NCBI RefSeq assembly: GCF_000010085.1
Contig: NC_007712.1
Coordinates: 3,162,001 to 3,226,000 of the forward strand
Direction of reading: 5' to 3'
Source: Sodalis glossinidius str. 'morsitans'
Lineage (GTDB): Bacteria; Pseudomonadota; Gammaproteobacteria; Enterobacterales; Enterobacteriaceae
Length of the DNA: 64,000 nucleotides
The stretch's first letter is position 1, and each line of letters begins with the position of its first letter. The notes under the pieces are model-generated. The model searched no databases, was not told the DNA's origin, and worked only from the letters and a program-made list of their open reading frames with translations. Shown here piece after piece: positions 8,589 through 15,917 of the stretch. The translations under genes and the position numbers were made by a program.

Positions 8589-10973
8589 ATGGCAATGACG
8601 ATTAAAAGTAACACCTTACCGTTCATATCAGAAACAATTAGCGATGCAAGAATTGCATACGTTAAAAATTTGGCAATGACGAAAGAAGACGCCACGGTAA
8701 TGAGGATTTGGGATAAGATTAAAGATTGGTTCTGTGGCACAAGAAAAAAAGAAGCGCTAGGTCACATTTATGATTTGACACATCAAGGCAACTTGTCCAA
8801 ACCTCAGTTCGCATTGCAATGCATAAAAGCATTTCACTCCCTCAGTACAATGGTGGGCGCCGCTTACCAAGATAAATTTAAAGCACTGATCACAGAAAAT
8901 CCCCAGGGCGGCTGGGACTTGGAATTTATCATCGAGGGTGCATTGCGAGTAGAATGCAGCTTAGATCAAGAGCAGAATAAGGATAGTGCATTATCTTTAG
9001 TAATAAACAATGATTTAATGAAACCAAACGCCAGCCACAAGACGCTAGAAAATAATGATACATTTTTAAACACAGAAAAAGAGGAGCGCCAAACTTCAGA
9101 AACAAGCAACCGCGAAAAGCATTACGATAATGCGTTATTTTTTTCTCATGTTCATGATTTTTTAAACGAGATAAATATTCCCCACTTGGATGCTGCATTG
9201 CATCAACCCGCCATGGCAAGATTGGCAGCGTTAAAAAACTTCGATGTAATGCCAATAAAGTCACGCGCCTCATGGGTTAATATAGCAAATCTGATCTCGG
9301 ATAAAATCCCAGATGACAATATACTTGTCTTGAAGAAAGAATTCCCCAGCAATCTTCATTTTTCATTTGATGATGAAAATAAGGTCAAACAATCAGCCAG
9401 ATTGACTAAATACGCTGCTGACGCTGCATCTTATCTGCGTAATCTTCCTGATTTTATGCATTACTTTATAGAAGACTCTTCGGAATATTTACCTAGTAAT
9501 CATTTTACAGCAGGCGATCTGAAACGCCTCAAAGAAAGTAGTCTTGAGGAGTTAAAAAGAATATATAAGGAAGAGCCACTTTCGATATTCAAACATGATG
9601 AAGTATATAAAACACCCTCCGAAGTAGTGTTTCTGTGGATGTATATACTCCGTGATGCCGCTATCGACTTAAAAAACGAATCCGCAGATCTGATGATTAA
9701 TCTGTTTAAAGCATGGCAATCCAGATATCTTAATCACCAAACGCTTACGCTTTCCTCGACACGTAAATTTTTAAAGGAAGATGCAAACCTTCTACGCCGT
9801 GCGGGATTAGAAACTTTGGCCAATGTGGTTGATTCTAAGGTACAAAGTGTGGTCCCATGTTTATTAAGACAACTACCGACAGCAGATAGCGACCTGTCGC
9901 CAACGCGTCTTCATGATAACGTGTATGGTCGCGTATTTGAATCAAACTGGATAGCATCGCTGGTTGCCAATCCCCCTGATGAAGTAAAATCTGCCATGTC
10001 TACCATAGCCCATTACTACTCTACTTATCTGTCTACACTATCCTGTAACAAGCAAGACAGAATGCTGAGAAAAGTGCTGAAAGGGCTTCATCGACAGATT
10101 GTTGGGGATAAAAGATTCTGGTTTAAAGCATTCCCTGAAATAAAAGCATTGTCCACATCGACATTTGAATTGCCCTCTTTTCTTACAAAACTGCAAAAAA
10201 TTCTGTGCGCTGATATCAAAACCGGTGAGCAATGCATCGCAGTTCCTTATTTAGCAGTTAAACTTTTCAATGCGATCAATGGCTTGCCTGTAATAAAGCA
10301 CGAATTGTGGCAAATATGGACCAACGTTAATTATAAACGGTATATACAGCCACGCACTGGCCGTACTATGGAAAAAAAGGAGATCGCAGAATCCAACGTT
10401 ATCCCAATACCTACCGCTGGAATAACGCTACGTTACCAACCACCTGCGGTTAGCAATGCTGATCGCATGACATCAGAAGTCAGACCATGTAACCGATATC
10501 ACATCCCCTCAGCAGAAAATATAAACAATTTTCCAGCCGTTAAAAATGCATTACAGCATGGTTTACCTTACTCTGGTGGGGTATCGGGCTCGACTGGTAT
10601 CATGCTATCTATTATAAATCATTTAAAAAATCAAGGCACCGATATCGATCTACGAATGGGTTTGCTAGGTTCAATTATGTTTATGAATTACGATGGCGGT
10701 CACTCTATTCACGAGTCTCTTTGGGTGGCCAACCAAAAAGGAATCAATCTAAGCAAAACCAAATCCTGTAATAAAGATCTAGATGGATTTATCTCAGATT
10801 ATGAATCTTTTGTGGCTATTTATAAAAATACGCAATGTGAAAAAGCCCTTAGTGATGCTTTATCAATAGCATGGGAGCGGTCATTTAATTATCTCACCCA
10901 GTATAGTGAGGATTACAAGGCATTAAAACTGTCTAACAATGTGCAGAAGGAACCAATGGAGTCTAATTACTGA
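8589..10973 (+). CDS. 794-residue putative type III secreted effector, unknown C-terminal domain
   Basis: Intact reading frame with a good ribosome site (AAGGAA, 8 bases before ATG 8589). Near the N-terminus, residues 41-48 read WDKIKDWF, close to the WEK(I/M)xxFF translocation motif of SPI-2-type Salmonella effectors such as SifA and SspH, and the following ~90 residues keep the pattern of that conserved module. No signal peptide or membrane segment is evident; the middle is mostly helical with a charged stretch around residues 140-180. The C-terminal part holds two conspicuous motifs, GLPYSGGVSGSTG (around 658) and MNYDGGHSIHESLW (around 699), that look like an enzyme site but that I cannot assign. 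Base composition is AT-richer than the flanking core, suggesting acquisition. Neighbour of the LRR-NEL gene. Confidence 0.7.
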   Translation: MAMTIKSNTLPFISETISDARIAYVKNLAMTKEDATVMRIWDKIKDWFCGTRKKEALGHIYDLTHQGNLSKPQFALQCIKAFHSLSTMVGAAYQDKFKALITENPQGGWDLEFIIEGALRVECSLDQEQNKDSALSLVINNDLMKPNASHKTLENNDTFLNTEKEERQTSETSNREKHYDNALFFSHVHDFLNEINIPHLDAALHQPAMARLAALKNFDVMPIKSRASWVNIANLISDKIPDDNILVLKKEFPSNLHFSFDDENKVKQSARLTKYAADAASYLRNLPDFMHYFIEDSSEYLPSNHFTAGDLKRLKESSLEELKRIYKEEPLSIFKHDEVYKTPSEVVFLWMYILRDAAIDLKNESADLMINLFKAWQSRYLNHQTLTLSSTRKFLKEDANLLRRAGLETLANVVDSKVQSVVPCLLRQLPTADSDLSPTRLHDNVYGRVFESNWIASLVANPPDEVKSAMSTIAHYYSTYLSTLSCNKQDRMLRKVLKGLHRQIVGDKRFWFKAFPEIKALSTSTFELPSFLTKLQKILCADIKTGEQCIAVPYLAVKLFNAINGLPVIKHELWQIWTNVNYKRYIQPRTGRTMEKKEIAESNVIPIPTAGITLRYQPPAVSNADRMTSEVRPCNRYHIPSAENINNFPAVKNALQHGLPYSGGVSGSTGIMLSIINHLKNQGTDIDLRMGLLGSIMFMNYDGGHSIHESLWVANQKGINLSKTKSCNKDLDGFISDYESFVAIYKNTQCEKALSDALSIAWERSFNYLTQYSEDYKALKLSNNVQKEPMESNY

Positions 10974-11308
10974 CTTGGCTGTTAGATGATCTTGTCATAA
11001 CGAGCACAGTGATCATTTATATGCTCATGTATAAGCACACGGCAATGGGTTCCCGCTTGGCAGCAATGATATGCTTATCGATAGCGGGAAAACCCAGGTG
11101 TGCGGAACCCCGGCGTGTTCCCCCTTAGGTATTTTGAGGCAAGTTAGCCGCCCTGCACCGATCTGCACTCTCGGGTTCCCCAGGAAATAAGCCCTCTGCA
11201 ACTCCCTCTGCCATCAGCATTAGGGGCAATAGCGCCTGCTTATACTCTGCAGCACCAAGTTCGCACCATCAAATGGGTTGAATAGTGATTAACAATAGCC
11301 GGACGCCC
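10974..11308. other. intergenic region downstream of the 794-residue gene
   Basis: About 330 bases with no coding signal I can support on either strand and no clear terminator. Confidence 0.4.
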
Positions 11309-11455
11309 TCAACCATTATCATTTGCAAACGTTTCCCGAATACGTCAGGCGATGTGTGCCGCATGCGTCTCCAGAGCAAAATGTCCTGTGTCCAACAACT
11401 CCACCCGTGCATTGGGGTTATCACATTTATACGCCATGGCGCCGGGCGGAATAAA
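11309..11455 (-). pseudogene. C-terminal remnant of an alpha/beta hydrolase, cut by IS110
   Basis: Read on the minus strand from the IS110 edge, the sequence gives FFIPPGAMAYKCDNPNARVE and LLDTGHFALETHAAHIA, the typical C-terminal end of alpha/beta hydrolases with the catalytic histidine in DTGHFALE. An in-frame TGA at 11345-11347 interrupts it before RIRETFANDNG and the final stop. The rest of the gene is missing beyond the IS junction. Confidence 0.65.
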
Positions 11456-12016
11456 GAAGCAACTGTCTTGAACGATAAAATTATAGAGAAACGTGATGGT
11501 ACGATTCATCCCACTCTTCGTTCTTTCTGAGCATCGCGTTCAGGATAGTCAGAAGTTTACGCATACAGGCAACCAGAGCGACTTTTTTGGCTTTTCCCGC
11601 TGCAAGCAGCCGCGTATAAAATGCTTTTATCACCGGATTAAAGCGGGTTGCGACAAGTGCGGCGATATAAAGCGCTGTTCGGACTCCGCCCCTTCCGCCA
11701 AAGATGGTTCGCCGGCCCCGCATGGTACCCGAGTCCCGGTTTATGAGAGCAACGCCTACAAGCGCGCTGATGGCTCGTCTCGAGAGGCTACCCAGGTCGG
11801 GAACCTCCGCCAACAACGCTGCAACCGTCATCGTACCAACCCCTTTAATACTGCTCAGTCTGGCAGCCAGCTTTTTGAAGTGGTTCCTGATGTAATAGCA
11901 TCAAAACCGTCAGAGTCATTACTGACCGTAAACTGAGCAATATCACTGCTGGCAGCAATGTCCAGTGTCGATTTAGAAACATTAACTCCCACAAAAAGTG
12001 GATTTGGCAGACTCAT
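11455..12016 (-). mobile_element. IS110-family element, copy 1, internally deleted
   Basis: Nearly identical to the copy at 62970-63846 over its left part. It encodes the C-terminal half of an IS110-type transposase (IGRD-like region ALVGVALINRDSGTMRGRR, then GGRGGVRTALYIAALVA) and, separately, the true N-terminus (MSLPNPLFVGVNVSKSTLDIA from 12016), which copy 2 lacks. About 400 bases of the middle, including most of the DEDD domain, are deleted near 11870-11905. Its other end, somewhere after 12016, cannot be fixed. Not autonomous. Confidence 0.8.
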
Positions 12017-12293
12017 TATTACCCATCCTTGCAAATACGTTATGGAGTACGAACAACTGTTCGGGTTTCAGATGAGTGGCTCAGTATAGACGTCATTAGC
12101 TTCTCTACGGGCTATAAACCCTGGGATGAATCAGACTACATACACCTTGACAAATCTATTCGTCACCATGCTAACTAAATTTCAAGATACAAAGATGATC
12201 GCTCAGGATGCCGCCGCTATCTCTTGCGCATTTGAGGGCATCGCCTGAGTTATTCGCCACCCTTTGCCTACAGGGAGGATTTTATTGTCCAGC

Positions 12294-12466
12294 GGCTTTG
12301 TTGAATAAACCGATTTTATGCTGCCCCTCCAGTACAACTGCTGATCCTGGCAACGTAAAATCATGCAGTTAGGCCGCGTAAAAAAACAGCACACCTAGGG
12401 TGACAAGCATTTTCCACCAAAACGAGTATGGCAAAACAGCATGATTCCCTATTATTCAACAAAGCC
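12294..12466. mobile_element. 173-bp MITE with IS903-type inverted repeats
   Basis: Begins GGCTTTGTTGAATAA and ends with the inverse complement TTATTCAACAAAGCC; a second matching block (ATGCTG / CAGCAT) extends the terminal repeats to ~30 bases. It is flanked by 9-base direct repeats (TTGTCCAGC at 12285-12293, TTGTCCAGG at 12467-12475, 8 of 9 identical), the duplication size made by IS903. There is no transposase inside. Its interior differs from the IS903-type copies in this window, so it is probably mobilised in trans rather than a simple deletion of them. Confidence 0.75.
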
Positions 12467-12758
12467 TTGTCCAGGGTAAAACCGAATAACAAGAAAATCT
12501 CTCTAACGGGCAAAACATTTTACCCTTAGCGCCATAATATAATATTGCATGAATTTTTAATGTATATGGACAACCCCCAGTGGGTTAATTTATTACTGAC
12601 TTTTACTCTCACCTGGAAATATTGAGGTCGTTATGCAACAAGAAGCATTAGGTATGGTTGAAACAAAAGGTCTGGTATCCACAATCGAAGCCGCAGATAC
12701 TATGGTTAAATCTGCGAACGTTACGCTGGTAGGTTACGAGAAAATTAGTTCCGGATTG

Positions 12759-13745
12759 GGCTTTGTTGAATAAATCAGAACTCATGACTACGCCCCCTAG
12801 CAGATCGATTGTTATGCGATCCGGATGCTGTTCGGCATTCCTAACAACGTCATTTTGTTAAGCGCTTTGACCATCTCCATTGCCTCACCTACCTGCGCAT
12901 CATAGTCACGCAGACTTAGATGATAGCCCACTTGCTTTTTCCATACATCGTTACTGCCGCTTAGACGCTGATTCGCAACGGCGTAGTTACGCTCATGGTA
13001 TCGGTCTGGCCAATATTGCGCCCCACCTCGTGGAGAAATAAAAGGCCTTATTTTCTTCCTCAGCAGAGCATCATGACAGTAGCGGGTATCGTAAGCGCCA
13101 TCAGCCGACGCTTCCCTGATTTTCCGCTGGGTCTGGTTTATCAGAGCTGGTAGGGCCTGAGTATCCGTCGTACCGCTGAGCGATAAGTCAGCACAGATAA
13201 TCTCATGCGTTACACTGTCTGCGGCCATATACAGCTTACGCCACACCCTCCGTCTGTCGGCAACATGCTGTCGGACTTTCCATTCGCCTTCGCCAAAGAC
13301 CTTCAGGCCGGCTCCATCAATGACTAGAGTCACCACGGGTCGGCGTTTTTATGCTGATCTTAACTGTCTTTGCTCGCTTGCTGATCAGCGAGTAGTCTGG
13401 GCATCTTAGCGGCAGCACCATCAGTTTAAAAATGGCGTCAACGAAGCCCTGTAAAGCCCTTAACGAAAGGCCAAACACGCGTTTCATCATCAGAACAGTG
13501 GTGATAGCCATATCTGCGTAGTGAAGCGGCCGGCCACGCCGTTCAGGCGTTGTTTTTTCCGTCCATGCAACAATTGCCGACTCATCCAGCCATATCGTCA
13601 GAGCCCCGCGCTGCTTGAGAGCTTTGTTGTAAGTGGGCCAGTTGGTTATTTTAAACTTTTGCTTTGCCATGGAGTGCAGATGTTGAAATGACGGTAGTGA
13701 TCTGAGCAGACGATCACCTAAAAGTTATATTTATTCAACAAAGCC
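12759..13745 (-). mobile_element. IS903-type (IS5 family) element, copy 1, defective
   Basis: A 987-base element bounded by GGCTTTGTTGAATAAAT inverted repeats and 9-base target duplications (TCCGGATTG / TCTGGATTG). The transposase reads MAKQKFKITNWPTYNKALKQ from 13670. It has a frameshift near 13325 (after PTRGDSSH) and an in-frame deletion of about 20 residues where IS903 carries the conserved segment with the catalytic glutamate (VGYH runs directly into LSLRDYDAQVGEAM). The element cannot move itself. Confidence 0.92.
12812..13670 (-). pseudogene. IS903-type transposase, frameshifted and lacking catalytic Glu region
   Basis: DDE transposase of the IS5 family, IS903 group. The first ~115 codons are in one frame and the rest (LVIDGAGLKVFGEGEWKVRQ onward) in another. 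The segment between VGYH and LSLRDYDAQ, which contains the Y-R-E catalytic signature in IS903, is absent. Ends at MPNSIRIA. Confidence 0.9.
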
Positions 13746-13930
13746 TCTGGATTGGTTACCGTCATGGTCCGTGGTGATGTTGGCGCAGAAAAGCAGCAAC
13801 TGATGCAGGGTCGGCAGCAGCAGGTCAAGTGGGTGAACTGGTTTCTGTTCATATTATTCCACGCCCGCATATCGAAGTGGAAAAAATTCTGCCGAAAGCT
13901 GTTAGTTAATAAAGCCAGAGTATACTGACA

Positions 13931-14688
13931 ATGAGAGATAATCTTGTTGAACAGATTATCTCTGAAGTAATGAATAAACAGACCGACGTGCGCACTAACA
14001 ACAAAACAGCAGCGAGCTTTGCCGGCTGTGGTTTAACGGAGTTTGTCGGTACGGAACTGGGACATACTATCGGGCTGGTTATTGCCAATGTTGATCATCA
14101 TATCGACAAGAAATATCGCTCAATCTGTATTCTTGGCACACGCACGGGTGCCGGCCCGTATATTTTCGCCGCAGATGAAGCCATTAAAGCCACCAACAGT
14201 GAGATTATTTCTATCGAACTGGCCCGCGATACCGAAGGTGGCGGCGGGCACGGTTGCTTGATCATTTTCGGGGTGTCCGATATGCGCCGTGCGGTGGAAG
14301 TCCCCCTGTCTGAAATTGAGCGAACAATGGGTGATGTCTATGGGACACCGGCTGGTCATCTGGAATTCCAATACACCGCACGTGCCAGCTATGCCCTGAA
14401 TAAAGCTCTCGGCGCACCGCTGGGTAAATCCTTCGGCATAACGTTCGCCTCGCCTGCGGCGATTGGCGTAGTGGTTACCGATGCCGCGGCGAAAGCGGCA
14501 GTGATTGAACCGGTGGCTACTCCAGCCCGGCGAAAGGCACCAGTTTTAGTAACGAAGTGATCTTCACTTTCGCAGGTGACTCGGGCGCGGTGCGTCAGGC
14601 AGTGATTGCGGCAAGAGATGTCGGGAAGCAACTGCTGGCCACCCTGGATCCAACGCCGATCAAATCGACAACTACACCGTACATTTGA
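13931..14688 (+). pseudogene. PduB-like tandem-BMC shell protein pseudogene
   Basis: Trimeric shell protein with two fused BMC domains. Family signatures are GLVIANVDHHIDKKYRSICI, GARTGAGP-like TRTGAGPYIFAADEA, and GHLEFQYTARASYALNKALG. A single-base frameshift near 14512 (at VIEPVA) moves the last ~60 codons (YSSPAKGTSFSNEVIFTFAG to LDPTPIKSTTTPYI) into another frame ending at TGA 14686-14688. Second gene of the operon. Confidence 0.88.
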
Positions 14689-14732
14689 TGACAAGCGGCA
14701 ACCTGTGTGACGTGGAGTAAGGAAAGTAGAAC

Positions 14733-15251
14733 ATGAACGATCTTGAAATTACCCAGGCCATCTCCCGCGTCCTGAGTAAATACACCAAAACAGCGCCGCA
14801 AGCGCAGGAACACAACGCCCCTGCTTTGTCGACTGCGCCTGACCGCAACAGCATTGAAGCAATCGTCGCCAGCGTGCTGGCGAGCCGTGTGAGCGCTGAG
14901 CCTACCGCCGCCCTTTCCAACTGCGATGGCGCTTTTGCGACAATGGATGAAGCCATCACCGCAGTACAGCATGCGCAAATTCAGTATCGCCACGGCTCAA
15001 TGCAGGATCGTGCCCGTTTTGTTGCTGGTATTCGCCAGCTTTTTCTACAGGAAGAGGTGTTGCAGGCCATTTCCAGAATGGCCGTGGAAGAGACGGGAAT
15101 AGGTAATTATGCCGACAAATTGATAAAAAACCGCGTTGCCGCGCAAAAAATGCCCGGTAGGCAGTTGCCCACGACACTGGTCATATTCGGCGAGGTTGCC
15201 GCCGTGAATGAAGCCATGCGCAATATTGAGGATGATGCCAGTACATTCTGA
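14733..15251 (+). pseudogene. CoA-acylating aldehyde dehydrogenase (PduP-like) N-terminus fused to a shell-protein tail
   Basis: The first ~140 residues match the N-terminal part of PduP-type propionaldehyde dehydrogenases (TMDEAITAVQHAQIQYRHGS, MAVEETGIGNYADKLIKNRV). After AAQKMPG the sequence jumps in frame to PTTLVIFGEVAAVNEAMRNI, which resembles the end of a BMC shell protein. The catalytic cysteine and NAD/CoA domains are therefore deleted. Two amphipathic helices near the N-terminus (residues ~3-18 and ~39-52) look like encapsulation peptides. The open frame is a deletion chimera and cannot be an active dehydrogenase. Confidence 0.75.
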
Positions 15252-15261
15252 GAGTTCGCTT

Positions 15262-15838
15262 ATGAAAAGAATTCTGATACTCGCAGGCGATTTCTCTGAA
15301 GACTATGAAGTCATAGTGCCATAGCAGGCATTAAGCATGTTAGGTTTAAGAGTAGATTTAGTATGCCCAGGGAAACGCGCCAGGGACTATATTAAGACCT
15401 CCATCCATGATTTTGAAGGCGATCAAACCTATACCGAAAAACCCGGTCATTTATTTCGATTAACCGCATCCTTTGATGAAATCAGGCTGCAAGAGTACGC
15501 TGGCGTATATATTACTGGGGGTCGGTCCCCCCAAGTATCTTCGCCTTAGTGAATCGGTACTGAACATTATTCATTATGCGAATAACATTTTACTATCCAT
15601 CGCTGCAATCTGCCATGGGCCACAAATTCTGGTTGCAGCTGGCGTGATAAAGGGAAAGAAACTGACGGGATATTTTACCTTAAAGCCAGAGGTTGAAATG
15701 GCGGGTGGTCAGCGGGTTATTGTAGCAGAGGATGAAGCCGTTCAGGACGGCAACCTTGTTACCACAGCCAGCTGGATGGGGAACCCAGCGATATTACGTC
15801 AGTTTATTAGCTTAATAGACACCAGCATTATTCATTAG
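15262..15838 (+). pseudogene. DJ-1/PfpI-family protein pseudogene
   Basis: ATG 15262 reads MKRILILAGDFSEDYEVIVP, then an in-frame TAG, then SMLGLRVDLVCPGKRA. A frameshift near 15525 (after VYITGGR) leads into PKYLRLSESVLNIIHY and the nucleophile-elbow motif AAICHGPQILVAAGV with the family cysteine. DJ-1/PfpI proteins of unknown role occur in other microcompartment loci with glycyl radical enzymes. Two lesions. Confidence 0.8.
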
Positions 15839-15917
15839 TGTACCCGGCACTGCCGTCAGGTTAAACAATTCAGGTGTGGTTGCTCGATCACGCCAATATC
15901 ATTTCGGTGGTAATTAT

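Larger units (their letters stand above)
12633..13909 (+). pseudogene. microcompartment shell protein (PduA/EutM-like) interrupted by IS903
   Basis: Hexameric BMC-domain shell protein. The 5' part reads MQQEALGMVETKGLVSTIEA up to GYEKISSGL, is broken by an IS903-type element (12759-13745), and resumes as VTVMVRGDVGA, then HIIPRPHIEVEKILPKAVS. A 9-base duplication brackets the insertion. A further frame problem after GDVGA shows it decayed beyond the insertion. A GAGGT ribosome site precedes ATG 12633. First gene of the diol-dehydratase microcompartment operon; the insertion also probably blocks its transcription. Confidence 0.88.

Noticed and set aside
12203..12394. 63-codon minus-strand frame
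   Set aside because: It runs across the edge of the MITE into flanking DNA, so it is not a gene.
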